From contig CP197396.1 in assembly GCA_052161885.1 (NCBI GenBank), forward strand, positions 3,472,001 through 3,536,000: a stretch of DNA of 64,000 bases. Reading direction: 5' to 3'. Under the pieces are notes generated by a model that saw nothing but the letters and a program-made list of their open reading frames with translations, made no database searches and had not been told where the DNA came from. Made by a program: the position numbers and the translations under genes. Positions within the stretch are counted from its first letter, which is position 1. Each line of letters starts with the position of its first letter. This stretch comes from QKTW01 sp052161885. Lineage in GTDB: Bacteria; Bacteroidota; Bacteroidia; Chitinophagales; Chitinophagaceae. This document shows, one piece after another, positions 1 through 8,789 of this stretch.

Positions 1-185
1 AAGGTAGGATGCAATATGGGCGCATTTTCCATAAAACATGCAACATTGCCTGTTTTATAGCTGAAATTATGCCAAATATGCAAGCTGCGTTTTATCAATA
101 TGTCATTAATACTTTGCTTCCGGCAGCAAAGTCAGGTTTTCGCCCGCGGCACTATTATTGGATTTCTATGTTTAAAACAAGTTTT

Positions 186-482
186 ATGGCAAATTTCCAG
201 GAATTGATACAGTCGGATAAACCGGTGCTTGTAGACTTCTACGCAGACTGGTGCGGCCCCTGTAAAATGATGAAACCGATACTTGAAGATGTAAAAGGTT
301 CATTGAAAGATGATATCACTATTGTAAAGATAGATGTAGACAAAAATCAGCAGGCAGCTGCTGCGTATAATGTGCAAAGTATTCCTACGCTTATACTTTT
401 TAAGCAGGGAAAGGTTCTGTGGCGCCAGGCGGGGGTGGTGCCTGCCAAACAGCTGGAACAGGTCATCAGCCAGCATAAATAA
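186..482 (+). CDS. trxA: Thioredoxin
   Basis: Cytoplasmic disulfide reductase of the thioredoxin fold. The active site WCGPCK follows VLVDFYAD, and the cis-proline loop appears as SIPTLILF. From the ATG at 186 the protein is 98 residues, close to the usual thioredoxin length. The same frame is open back to position 9, but that extension has no thioredoxin-like sequence. An ATG at 168 giving 104 residues is the alternative start. The gene stands alone, and its stop lies 7 bases from the convergent stop of the small secreted protein at 490-972. Family identity is certain; only the exact start is inferred. Confidence 0.95.
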   Translation: MANFQELIQSDKPVLVDFYADWCGPCKMMKPILEDVKGSLKDDITIVKIDVDKNQQAAAAYNVQSIPTLILFKQGKVLWRQAGVVPAKQLEQVISQHK

Positions 483-489
483 GATTGTC

Positions 490-972
490 TTAATCCATTA
501 CAACCCGGTAAAATACCCGCACGGTATAAACTCCTGCAGGCTTCAGCAACTGCGTTCCGCCCAATACACGATAACGCAAGGTAACGGTAGAAGTACCTCC
601 CAGCAGGGAGGTAAGCAATCCCGGAGGCTGGTGCAGCAACCGTTGGTCTGTTGTGGTAAGAAAACGTTCCGGATCTGCACCCGAAAGATTGGTAACCTGT
701 AAACCTATAGAGCTGGCAGGTATGGTGTTGGAGGCCGGGCTGGTGAGGTTTGCAAATTCTGCATGTGCATATAATTCCATGCTCAGCCCCGAAAGATTCA
801 GTAATGGGTATGTAATGCTGATGCTATTGTGGTCCAGGTATTTCCCGTTTATCACTTCTGCCGCGCTGGTTATCTGTATGGCAGACGGGCTGCCCAGCAC
901 AGACATGCTTTGCCCATATAACGCAGGGCCGCACAGACAGCAACACAATATGGTGATAATCCTGGCTATCAA
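490..972 (-). CDS. Small secreted beta-rich protein, possible minor fibre subunit
   Basis: The 160-residue product has an N-terminal signal peptide (MIARIITILCCC..., cleavage probably after ALYGQ) and a predicted beta-rich body. Its C-terminus, AGVYTVRVFYRVVMD, resembles that of the 173-residue subunit at 1816-2337 (SGTYTTTLVYTASID), which suggests a shared Ig-like last strand. I do not recognise a named family. It is the last gene of a three-gene minus-strand run and starts with TTG: the stop TGA of the chaperone-like gene and this TTG share the four bases TTGA, so coupled translation is likely. A role as minor or tip subunit is inferred from context only. Confidence 0.7.
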   Translation of the reverse strand: MIARIITILCCCLCGPALYGQSMSVLGSPSAIQITSAAEVINGKYLDHNSISITYPLLNLSGLSMELYAHAEFANLTSPASNTIPASSIGLQVTNLSGADPERFLTTTDQRLLHQPPGLLTSLLGGTSTVTLRYRVLGGTQLLKPAGVYTVRVFYRVVMD

Positions 973-1754
973 TGTTCAAATGTTAACTCTCCTACTTTCA
1001 CCGGCAGGTCTTCTCCTCCTTCTACTACAGCAAGTGCCAGATAATTGCCTTTGGGTAAACCAACCGGCAGGGCAAAAGTACTGATCCGCTTATCGCCTGG
1101 CAATATAGCTGCAGAAACTTCATTGATCTTCCATTCCCGTCCTGTCGTTTTATCTGTGATCTCTATGTGTGCTTTTGTGTCTAATGGCTGCAAGCCGGCA
1201 TTACGCACTACTACACGAAATTTTTCGGCAGAGTCCTGCTGCAGGTAAAAATCCTCAATGGCAATTGCCTTTTGCGAAGCACCGTTAAGTATATAAACCT
1301 GCACGGCAAATTCCGCACGTATCATAATAGAAGCCTGTTTCTGACTATTTTTTAATGCTCCCGGATCTTCCGCCTGCGATATGATCAGCATAGCACTTCT
1401 TGCTGTGTCCTTCGGAGAGAGGTGTGCCCCATCTTTTATGCTTACCGTTATTTCCCCGGTTCCGCCCGGCGGCACTGTGAGCGTTGAAGGAAAGAACGAA
1501 ATCTCTGAAGCACAGGAACGACGGACCGCTCCCGCATCATAAAAATGCTTTTGCCCGGTACTGTCGCGATCCCAGTCCTGCAGGAATACCTGCCAGGTGG
1601 CTGCCTGTTTGCCGGTATTCAGCACATGTATCTTATCCGTTTTACGCGGGCTGTTCACATCAAAGAAAAGGCGGCCCGGCGCAACGGAAAGACTTACCTG
1701 CGCACGGACACAAAAAGGCAGGAACAGCAGCGTAAAAAAGCTCAGTAATTTCAT
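969..1754 (-). CDS. PapD-like periplasmic chaperone
   Basis: The 261-residue exported protein has a signal peptide ending near CVRAQ, followed by two beta-sandwich stretches. The first (about residues 20-140) follows the pilus-chaperone pattern: SVAPGRLFFDV, a strand with VLNTGKQAATWQV, a hydrophobic FFPSTLTVPPGGT segment and a conserved-looking RAEFAVQVYIL strand. The second (about 150-255) resembles the second Ig-like lobe. In chaperone-usher systems such proteins hold pilin subunits in the periplasm and hand them to the usher. It lies between a pilin-like gene and a small exported protein, opposite an usher-like barrel gene. Assignment to the PapD-like superfamily is by pattern; a general DUF916-type surface protein is the alternative. 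Confidence 0.65.
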   Translation of the reverse strand: MKLLSFFTLLFLPFCVRAQVSLSVAPGRLFFDVNSPRKTDKIHVLNTGKQAATWQVFLQDWDRDSTGQKHFYDAGAVRRSCASEISFFPSTLTVPPGGTGEITVSIKDGAHLSPKDTARSAMLIISQAEDPGALKNSQKQASIMIRAEFAVQVYILNGASQKAIAIEDFYLQQDSAEKFRVVVRNAGLQPLDTKAHIEITDKTTGREWKINEVSAAILPGDKRISTFALPVGLPKGNYLALAVVEGGEDLPVKVGELTFEH

Positions 1755-1765
1755 AAGCAGAAAAG

Positions 1766-1795
1766 CCCGGGGATGATGATAAAACCATTCCCGGG
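1766..1795 (-). terminator. Intercistronic hairpin between subunit and chaperone genes
   Basis: The arms CCCGGGGA (1766-1773) and TTCCCGGG (1788-1795) can pair across a 14-base loop in the 61-base gap. On the minus strand the hairpin is followed by CTTTTC, only a weak U-tract. It could partly terminate or stabilise the upstream message, so the subunit would be made in excess over the chaperone. This function is inferred. Confidence 0.45.
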
Positions 1796-1815
1796 AACTA
1801 CCTTAAGGTGGCGGA

Positions 1816-2337
1816 TTAATCTATAGAGGCTGTGTAAACGAGTGTTGTAGTATAGGTACCGGATGCAACGTTAAAGCTGCTAAAGTTGGTATTGGTCAGC
1901 AACGTGTACTTCATATCTACAGACTGTGCCAGGCCTGCATTCGCTTCATCCAGCAGTTTCTGGTTGGCATTTGTCAGTGTAATGGCAGAAGCAGGAGTAA
2001 TACCCAGGTTGCTGTTGGTACTTTCTATTTTCACCACGTTCAGTGGAAGCGTGTTACCACCGCCTGCGCTCAGCGACGCAGAGTTAGCCTTTACATCCAG
2101 GTCAAACGGGCGTGTAGCAAGTACAGTAAATTGCCCGGTAAGCGATTGTGTCTGATCGGCGGAATAACTGCTGGTACCGTTTAGGTTAAATGTTACTGTA
2201 TTAGTGTTAACAGTAAGCGCAATAATGTCCTGTATCTGCACATTCAGCGTTACGTTGCCTGTAGACTGTGCAGATGCCCGGGATGCAGCGAACATAGCGC
2301 CAATGGACAGCACAGAAAAAGATAAAAGCTTTTTCAT
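1816..2337 (-). CDS. Secreted pilin-like subunit (DUF4402-like)
   Basis: The 173-residue exported protein has a signal peptide (MKKLLSFSVLSIGAM..., cleavage near ASAQS) and a compact beta-rich domain. An alternating hydrophobic N-terminal strand (GNVTLNVQIQDIIALTV) could act as a donor strand, and the last strand ends TTLVYTASID. Length, composition and layout resemble DUF4402/pilin-like secreted proteins. It is first in a minus-strand run with a PapD-like chaperone and a smaller exported protein, and diverges from a large barrel protein. I read it as the major structural subunit of a surface fibre; a WxL-like cell-wall protein is the alternative. The promoter at 2404-2411 lies about 65 bases upstream. 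Confidence 0.65.
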   Translation of the reverse strand: MKKLLSFSVLSIGAMFAASRASAQSTGNVTLNVQIQDIIALTVNTNTVTFNLNGTSSYSADQTQSLTGQFTVLATRPFDLDVKANSASLSAGGGNTLPLNVVKIESTNSNLGITPASAITLTNANQKLLDEANAGLAQSVDMKYTLLTNTNFSSFNVASGTYTTTLVYTASID

Positions 2338-2403
2338 GGTATGGTATTGATGTTAGAAAAATGAATTGGCAAGTATAAATTTCTCTCTCCCCCTTGCCTG
2401 AAC

Positions 2404-2411
2404 CAAATGTA
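2404..2411 (-). promoter_or_regulatory. Bacteroidota -7 box with adjacent dyad
   Basis: TACATTTG on the minus strand matches TAnnTTTG exactly and sits 67 bases upstream of the pilin-like start. Just upstream, AATACA-CCA-TGTATT (2414-2428) is a perfect 6-3-6 inverted repeat between the expected -7 and -33 positions, a plausible operator. I see no clear -33 TTG. Confidence 0.55.
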
Positions 2412-2536
2412 GAAATACACCATGTATTAAAAAAACATTTCTGGTGCAACTTCTAAACAATCAGTATTTGTACTTTTTTATTACTGAACAAGTACTATAA
2501 TCCACACCGTAGATTCTGCATATTATTGCTGTTTCA

Positions 2537-5206
2537 ATGCGTATTTTCCTGTTATTATGCTCTGTCCTGGCTTGTTTCCAGGCCCTTGCCCGTAGTACAA
2601 GCGCCGGTTTTGTACAGCAGGAAGTAAAGTTGCGCCCGGAAGACATTTTTATTACCAACACCATCTCTATACAAAATACAGGCACCGCCAACTGTGTTTA
2701 TTCCTTTACTGCTACCGGGAATATACGGCTATTCAATGCTGCTCCGCTTGTTATTGCCCCCGGCGAAACACGCACGCTTCCACTCAAATTTATGCTGCCG
2801 AAAGATACGCGGTATGACAAAGCAGGCATTATTGTATCTGTTACATCTTCATGCGGAGATACAGTACTCGCTTCGTTTGTTTTGCAGGCCCCTGCGTACA
2901 GGGACGTTTATATGAGCGCTACCAGCCAGGAGCCCGCAGACAACAGGAGCAGGCTTGCTGTATTTATACGGAACAGGGGCAATACAACTGAAAAATTAAA
3001 ACTATATTCATCTGATGTTTCTTTAAAGAGGGAACAGATGGGTATACTATTTTCGCTGGCTCCTTACGCAGACACAACTATATATCTTTTAACAGAAAAA
3101 AGAACGCGGCTATATAACAGCGATGCCACAGAGATATTCCTGCTCGACGATACAGCCGCAGTTGTTACCTCCGCTACCATACAACACCAGGGGCAGGGAA
3201 ATGTGCTCCGGTTACAGGGGCCACAGGCATTTGCCGCAGATAACTTTGCTTCTGTGCAGATGAACAGCATCGGCAATAATTACAGCTTTCGCGAATACCA
3301 GCTTTCCTACAACCGTAACGGGCAATACAACGGGCCGATCATTGCCGGTTATGCTTTTGAGCGGGGTGGAGGAAACCCGCTTTCCATCAGCAATACCTAT
3401 GTGGGTTATCGTTACGGCGCTGCTATGCTTCGTGCCGGTGCTATGAATATATTCGGTGAGCTGCCTATATACGGCCAGGGCGCAGAGGTATCACTGGGAG
3501 ACCAGCAGCGCTATATACGTGCTGCATACTTATTTAACAACAACACCTATCTTACCTGGGACGGGCCCCGCAGTGAAAACAATACAAAAAATATAAAGGC
3601 GGATATTGGCTATCCGGTCTCTGATCAGCTCTCCGCAAATATTTCCTTTCTCCGTGAGTGGAACAATCCATTCTATAAAGACATATACCTTAGCGGCACC
3701 ACGTGGAACTGGCACCCATCTGCGGAACAAAATCTCGAAGCTTCCCTGTATGGCAGCACAGGAATTACTGGTGCGGGTCACAGCAATGGATTGGCAGGAC
3801 ATGTAAAAGAACTCTACCGTAAAGGCCATTGGTCAATATTTTCGGACAATTACTACAGTACACCGCAATATGCCGGATTGCTCAACAATACACAGCAGTT
3901 CATAGAAAATGGCACTTACTATTTTTCAGAGCAGAAGAAGAATGCAGGTATCAGCTTGCGGGCCAATTATCTGAATATGGACAACTCCTTCTATGGCTAT
4001 GCAGCAAACAAACAGATGAACAACCAATATGGCGTTGCTTTATTCAAAACTATTAAAGCCACTACGATCTCATTTTATCCTTTTTATACAACACAGCAAT
4101 CACAGTTTGGCAACAGCAGTCTATACAGTCTTAATGGATGGTTTGCAAGTGCCGATGTACAATACCTGCATAAAACTATTTTACTCGCTGCAAATCTTAT
4201 CACTCCGCTGCATAAAGATCAGACGAATGAGTTAAGCGATCACGTACTGCCATTAAGAGCACAACTGCAGGCGCAGTATAAATTTTTCTTTCTGCAGGCC
4301 TCCTATCAGTCACAGGCATTTTATGCCACAGACCTGCTACAGGAAAGTGCCACCGGCAAAGCTTATCGTATATGGAACATCAGCCCCGGTTTAAATTTTC
4401 TCTGCCTGCGTGACATGCTGCGCATTTCTGCCAATTACAACCTGCAGTATATGAACAATGCTGCCGATCCCTACCATTACAGCTATGTGTCCCTGTTATT
4501 CCAGCCATTACCGCAATGGCAATTTACGGCTACAGGCACGTATACCTGGAATGGCCTGTATCATTACAAAGATCTTCGTGTAGGCATACGCTTTTTATTT
4601 CACAGGCCGGCAGATGTTACAGGCCGGAGAAGAACAGTTGTTTTCTTTAATGATGCAAACCATAACGGACGCCGCGATGCAGGAGAAAATACGGTAAAGG
4701 GCATTACACTTGCCAAAGATGCGCAGACTGCAGTATCGGATGAACGGGGAAAAATCAATGTGATTCATTACAAGGCATCGCGTGACGAGCTCACGTTGAT
4801 GAGCGGAAACGGGTATTCTCTGTTAAATGATCTTTCTTCCTGCAGGCTGAAGAAAAAGGTAACATACATCCCGTTATACAAGCTGGGAATAGTCAATGGA
4901 CGGCTTCAATTGGAACAATCAAAATTCAGGAAGCAGGAAACTACTGCAAATGGATTACCGCTCGTATTTACCAATGAAACAGGAAAAGAATTCACTTGCC
5001 TGGTACAGCAAAATGGTACATTCTCTATTTCACTTCCTACTGGCATTTACACTATCAAAGTGCAGAACGATCTTTCAGACATGTATCACCTGCAGCAGCC
5101 GGAGCCGGTTTCTGTAAAGGCCGAAGAAAATGTAAACCTTAAACTGAACGCTACTTACAAATATGCGCAGCCGGTAGATGTAATTCACTTCAGCGGTAAA
5201 AAATAA
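2537..5206 (+). CDS. Usher-like outer-membrane barrel protein
   Basis: The 889-residue exported protein has a signal peptide of about 18 residues. Residues 25-220 form two beta-sandwich stretches resembling NEW3/CARDB-type domains (SIQNTGTANCVYSF; FIRNRGNTTEKLKL). Residues 225-690 are a long series of amphipathic, aromatic-rich strands typical of an outer-membrane barrel. The C-terminal part starts with FFNDANHNGRRDAGE, a D-x-N-x-N-G-x-x-D-x-G-E motif found near the C-terminus of many fimbrial ushers and in SdrD-B-like domains, followed by two small beta domains. It diverges from pilin-like and chaperone-like genes. I infer a divergent usher exporting those subunits; a general surface barrel is possible. 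Confidence 0.6.
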   Translation: MRIFLLLCSVLACFQALARSTSAGFVQQEVKLRPEDIFITNTISIQNTGTANCVYSFTATGNIRLFNAAPLVIAPGETRTLPLKFMLPKDTRYDKAGIIVSVTSSCGDTVLASFVLQAPAYRDVYMSATSQEPADNRSRLAVFIRNRGNTTEKLKLYSSDVSLKREQMGILFSLAPYADTTIYLLTEKRTRLYNSDATEIFLLDDTAAVVTSATIQHQGQGNVLRLQGPQAFAADNFASVQMNSIGNNYSFREYQLSYNRNGQYNGPIIAGYAFERGGGNPLSISNTYVGYRYGAAMLRAGAMNIFGELPIYGQGAEVSLGDQQRYIRAAYLFNNNTYLTWDGPRSENNTKNIKADIGYPVSDQLSANISFLREWNNPFYKDIYLSGTTWNWHPSAEQNLEASLYGSTGITGAGHSNGLAGHVKELYRKGHWSIFSDNYYSTPQYAGLLNNTQQFIENGTYYFSEQKKNAGISLRANYLNMDNSFYGYAANKQMNNQYGVALFKTIKATTISFYPFYTTQQSQFGNSSLYSLNGWFASADVQYLHKTILLAANLITPLHKDQTNELSDHVLPLRAQLQAQYKFFFLQASYQSQAFYATDLLQESATGKAYRIWNISPGLNFLCLRDMLRISANYNLQYMNNAADPYHYSYVSLLFQPLPQWQFTATGTYTWNGLYHYKDLRVGIRFLFHRPADVTGRRRTVVFFNDANHNGRRDAGENTVKGITLAKDAQTAVSDERGKINVIHYKASRDELTLMSGNGYSLLNDLSSCRLKKKVTYIPLYKLGIVNGRLQLEQSKFRKQETTANGLPLVFTNETGKEFTCLVQQNGTFSISLPTGIYTIKVQNDLSDMYHLQQPEPVSVKAEENVNLKLNATYKYAQPVDVIHFSGKK

Positions 5207-5233
5207 GGCCCTGCCGTTACAGCAGAGCCCTTT
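5205..5233 (+). terminator. Imperfect terminator after usher-like gene
   Basis: GGCCCTGC overlapping the stop region can pair imperfectly with GCAGAGCCC, followed by TTT. The stem has a bulge and one mismatch, so this is a weak call. It lies between two convergent genes. Confidence 0.4.
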
Positions 5234-5251
5234 CTAAAACCGCTCTTTTGT

Positions 5252-5911
5252 TTATTTATCGTCCTTATCTTCTCCTTTTGCCAGGCCTATGAAATGTTCA
5301 TTCATTTGCTTACCCCAGTAAGGTTTGGTTATATCCATATCGGTACGTTTTGCAAAAAGTGTATTTGCCTTTTCAAAGTAAGGCATGGCAGCTTTTTTAC
5401 CACCGCCAAACATTTTAGGTGTGTAAAACTTGCTGATACCGCGCAATACATAAATACGCGGATTATCCGCATTCAGTTCTTTTGCTTTGTCCAGGTTCTC
5501 ATTGAAGACAGAGCCATATTTCTGCCAGCGTTTCTGCGGTTCTACACCTATGCGTGCATTAGCAATCATGGCTTTCACCACATATGTTTCATCATTGTCC
5601 TTGCCCAGAATACTTACTGCCTGGTCTATATAAGTCTGCGCTTCATCAAGCAGGGCATCTTTCTTAGCACCATCGGTTTCGTTATAGCTGACATTTACCT
5701 TGGCATAAGCAGCGTAGTAGGGTGCCAGCCATTCTTTGTCAAATTTCTTGGCGATAAGACCCAGTTTGTTACCGGCCTCTATTTTCTTTTCCTGGTTCCA
5801 GGTAGTATCAAAAGCGATAAAGTTCTTCTGCAGTACATCTGTAAAATTCTGCGCCATAGCGCCCGCTGTCATCATTACAGCCGTTGCTGCGAGTAAAATC
5901 TGTTTTTTCAT
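5252..5911 (-). CDS. Secreted helical TPR-like protein
   Basis: The 219-residue exported protein has a classic signal peptide (MKKQILLAATAVMMTAGAMAQ). The mature part is mostly helical with repeat-like segments (APYYAAYAKVNVSYN; YVVKAMIANARIG; PRIYVLRGISKFYTP) that look like degenerate tetratricopeptide repeats. Similar small periplasmic proteins occur widely in Bacteroidota next to TonB-dependent receptors, as here, where the receptor lies immediately upstream on the same strand. The 134-base gap leaves open whether both share a transcript. No enzymatic motif is visible. A scaffold or partner role at the outer membrane is inference. Confidence 0.75.
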   Translation of the reverse strand: MKKQILLAATAVMMTAGAMAQNFTDVLQKNFIAFDTTWNQEKKIEAGNKLGLIAKKFDKEWLAPYYAAYAKVNVSYNETDGAKKDALLDEAQTYIDQAVSILGKDNDETYVVKAMIANARIGVEPQKRWQKYGSVFNENLDKAKELNADNPRIYVLRGISKFYTPKMFGGGKKAAMPYFEKANTLFAKRTDMDITKPYWGKQMNEHFIGLAKGEDKDDK

Positions 5912-6045
5912 TTTGCTGTTTTTATGTTTGTTTTTTTAGTAGCTGGTATCAAGCTGTTATATCATTTCCTGGATCTGAGATTTGAGAGTATAAGCTTATA
6001 GTCCTGATATCTTCCTATCCTCAAATTTTCACATTATCACATCAA

Positions 6046-8256
6046 TCACAATTCGTCTTTATTAAATTCTGTAAGTGAAAAGTTCACACCTACGAAAAAG
6101 TTGCGGTACAGCGCGGGTTTTATTTCATAGCGTTTTGTGCCGTCTGTGCTGTAGCGGTAGCCAAAGACATTGTGCTGGTTTGTTACATTATCTACACCGG
6201 CATATACTACGGTAAACCATTTTTTCACGTGTGTCAGGTAGTTGACCGTGAAAGCCAGGTTATGATAATCCGGTGTGCGATCTCCCAGGAACGTTGGATT
6301 GCTGGCATTGTAGTAGGGGCGGCCACTGGCATAACTATACGTCATATTGATCTGTGTTGTTATCTTCTCAATATAATATTTGCTCACCAGGCTCAGGTTG
6401 TGGTCGGATATAAATGTAGGCGTTGCTTCTGCCAGGAAATTGCTGTACAGACGGCGTGTATCTATATAGCTGTAAGAGATCCAGTAATCAAAGTTCTTGA
6501 TCGACTTTCTATCGCGCCAGAAAAGCTCCAGGCCTTTTGCATAGCCATGTCCGGAATTATCTACCGGGCCGGAGATAAAGTTGCGGTACTGGTTGGCATC
6601 ATACGAACCGGTTGCAGAATGTTCCAGTACCAACTGCTGATAGTCCTTGTAATAGCCTTCTATACGGAATGTACGGTCTTTTTTGATCCATTGATAATTG
6701 GCAATATAATGCACTGCTTCCTGGAACTTCGGACGATAGCCATACAACAGGTACATATTGTCGGGGTTCTGGTAGAAGATGCCGCCGGCCAGTGAAATCT
6801 GTCCGTATGTACCGGTGCGGAAACCCATGGACAGGCGCGGGGCAATGGCACTTTCTTTCAGCAGATCGCTGTGCTCATAGCGAACGCCCGGGCGTATTGC
6901 CAGCCAGTATATGGGCGACCACTCTGCCTCTGCATATCCTGCAATATTTGTTTCTGTAAACTCCGGCTTAAAGCCAAAGCCTGCAGAATCTATCTGCTTT
7001 GCAAAAGAGTAATGCTGCAGTTCCACACCAGCCAGTACATTGAAGCGTGTACTGAAGAATCGTTTTCCTTCTATCCGGAACTGCTCGCGGTTGTCGGTAT
7101 TTTTAAATGTATAGCCTTCTGAATAATCAGTGTTGTAATTGATGTCATCACGGTTATAGCTCACAGATGCTGCTGTGAAGAGGCTCCACTTATTCTTAAA
7201 CATCTGATGATACGAAATACCTCCGTAATACGTCTGGCTTTTGATGCCAAAGCGTAAATGCTGTCCCGCAGAATCCGGATCATCGACAGTAGTGGCGCTG
7301 TTAAAGATCGTACTGTTGAACATAAACTTTACAATGCCATCTTTATTGGATTTCCAGGCATAGCGTGCAGCTGCAGTACCGCCTTCAGGCACCTTATCAT
7401 AAGTAACATTGGTATTGGCCAGTCCGTAAAACGGTGCGAGGTTATTGTAGGAAAGAGAAACATCACCACCGCTGTTTTTCCACAGCTTGCTGCCTGAGGC
7501 ATAAACTCCTGCCATGTTCAGGCCAAGGTTTACCGTACTTTTTTCCGGCAGATCAAGTGTATTCAACTCCAACACGGAAGAAAGCGCCTGTCCGTAGCGT
7601 GCACTGTAACCACCGCTGCTGAACGAAACGCCTTTAAACTGGAACGGTGAAAACCTGCTGCGCGTGGCCACGCCTGGTGCACTGCTGAAGAAGGCATTCT
7701 GCACCACCATTTCATCAATAATAATAGAAGCTTCACTCGCATCACCGCCACGAACAAAAAGGCCGGTCTGTGTTCCCTGCTGCTGTGTGCCGGGTAGTGT
7801 CTGTATTGCTTTTACCACATCGGCATTGGCACCGGCAGTGGTAATGATATCCATGGTAGTAAGTACGGTTTTATTCTTATCGCCCGAGGCTTCAAACGAA
7901 CCGGCAGAGATCACCACTTCATCGAGCTTCTGTGTTTTTTTCATTTTGATAAGCAGGCCACCTACGTTACCATTTACAGTAATGGGCATCCCGGCAGATT
8001 CATGGCTGGCTTCTGTAGCTACGATGGTCTGGTTTCCTTTTTCGTCTGTAGTGAAGTGAAATGCACCGCTGCTGTCAGATGTACCACCGTCTATAGTACC
8101 GTCAAGTGATACGCTGGCGCCTTTTACCGGCTTACCGCTGTAGTCTATAACCTTACCGCTTATTTCCGACTGCGCCCAGCCGGCAGTCCCCCAAAGCAGC
8201 AGGGGTGCTATAAACAGTGTTTTAAAAGAAGATTTTAAGTATGGGTGCTCCATCAT
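6046..8256 (-). CDS. TonB-dependent outer-membrane receptor
   Basis: The protein of about 736 residues has, in order, a signal peptide (LLLWGTAGWAQ), a carboxypeptidase-regulatory-like beta domain (EISGKVIDYSGKPVKGASVSLDG), a plug domain (DVVKAIQTLPGT...GLFVRGGDASEASIIIDEM) and a long C-terminal barrel ending in NFSLTEFNKDEL. This is the standard energy-coupled outer-membrane importer. The substrate cannot be told: there is no SusD partner, so it is not a typical SusCD glycan system, and the neighbour is only a secreted helical protein. The frame is open to a TTG at 8280; the ATG at 8256 is preferred, about 40 bases below the predicted transcription start. Confidence 0.92.
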   Translation of the reverse strand: MMEHPYLKSSFKTLFIAPLLLWGTAGWAQSEISGKVIDYSGKPVKGASVSLDGTIDGGTSDSSGAFHFTTDEKGNQTIVATEASHESAGMPITVNGNVGGLLIKMKKTQKLDEVVISAGSFEASGDKNKTVLTTMDIITTAGANADVVKAIQTLPGTQQQGTQTGLFVRGGDASEASIIIDEMVVQNAFFSSAPGVATRSRFSPFQFKGVSFSSGGYSARYGQALSSVLELNTLDLPEKSTVNLGLNMAGVYASGSKLWKNSGGDVSLSYNNLAPFYGLANTNVTYDKVPEGGTAAARYAWKSNKDGIVKFMFNSTIFNSATTVDDPDSAGQHLRFGIKSQTYYGGISYHQMFKNKWSLFTAASVSYNRDDINYNTDYSEGYTFKNTDNREQFRIEGKRFFSTRFNVLAGVELQHYSFAKQIDSAGFGFKPEFTETNIAGYAEAEWSPIYWLAIRPGVRYEHSDLLKESAIAPRLSMGFRTGTYGQISLAGGIFYQNPDNMYLLYGYRPKFQEAVHYIANYQWIKKDRTFRIEGYYKDYQQLVLEHSATGSYDANQYRNFISGPVDNSGHGYAKGLELFWRDRKSIKNFDYWISYSYIDTRRLYSNFLAEATPTFISDHNLSLVSKYYIEKITTQINMTYSYASGRPYYNASNPTFLGDRTPDYHNLAFTVNYLTHVKKWFTVVYAGVDNVTNQHNVFGYRYSTDGTKRYEIKPALYRNFFVGVNFSLTEFNKDEL

Positions 8257-8304
8257 AGTATGCTTTAGAGAAATGAACAAAACATATTTCTATTCATTGC
8301 CCCA

Positions 8305-8312
8305 CAAAACTA
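8305..8312 (-). promoter_or_regulatory. -7 box of the TonB receptor gene
   Basis: TAGTTTTG on the minus strand matches TAnnTTTG. The expected transcript would start near 8298, giving a leader of about 40 bases to the ATG at 8256. No clear -33 TTG is seen. Confidence 0.55.
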
Positions 8313-8789
8313 AGCACACAGATGTAATAGCTATATGTGTTTTCGGTTAAAAACTTCCCGCCGTCGGTAAATGAATGGCATAAGTCGGTAAAACCGATAT
8401 CCCGGAGGCTGTGGCCGGCGGTTTTTCAAAAAAGATGTTGCAACACACAAAAAATAGTGGGGTATAAATACATAATTGACGGGGCGCCGGCTCAGCTTTA
8501 TTGAAGAATTTTGGCATATAATTTGCCGTTGCCACCATTACTGAAAAAACACCAGACCCTCTATGGATGAAAGCATCTGGAACAAAAGCAATTATGAACG
8601 AAGCAACTCAAATCTTTACCCCATTGGAACAGAACGCCGACTCCGATAGCGCACCCACTTTAATTATGTACTTCAGCATTCTTACTGACACACCCTCTGT
8701 TTTGAGCGAACGAACTGACCGCAACTGTACAATTACATCGATGATGCTTTAACTCCATACGCTACAATACAATATTACAATACCACAAA
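8313..8789. other. Long divergent intergenic region
   Basis: Roughly 480 bases separate the TonB receptor promoter from the next plus-strand gene. A 52-codon ORF from an ATG at 8594 is possible but has no recognisable features. No strong hairpin, repeat or exact -7 box for the downstream gene was found. Confidence 0.4.

Noticed and set aside
8594..8752. 52-codon ORF upstream of the 999-residue secreted protein
   Set aside because: No signal peptide, domain or coding-like bias that I can see; likely chance.
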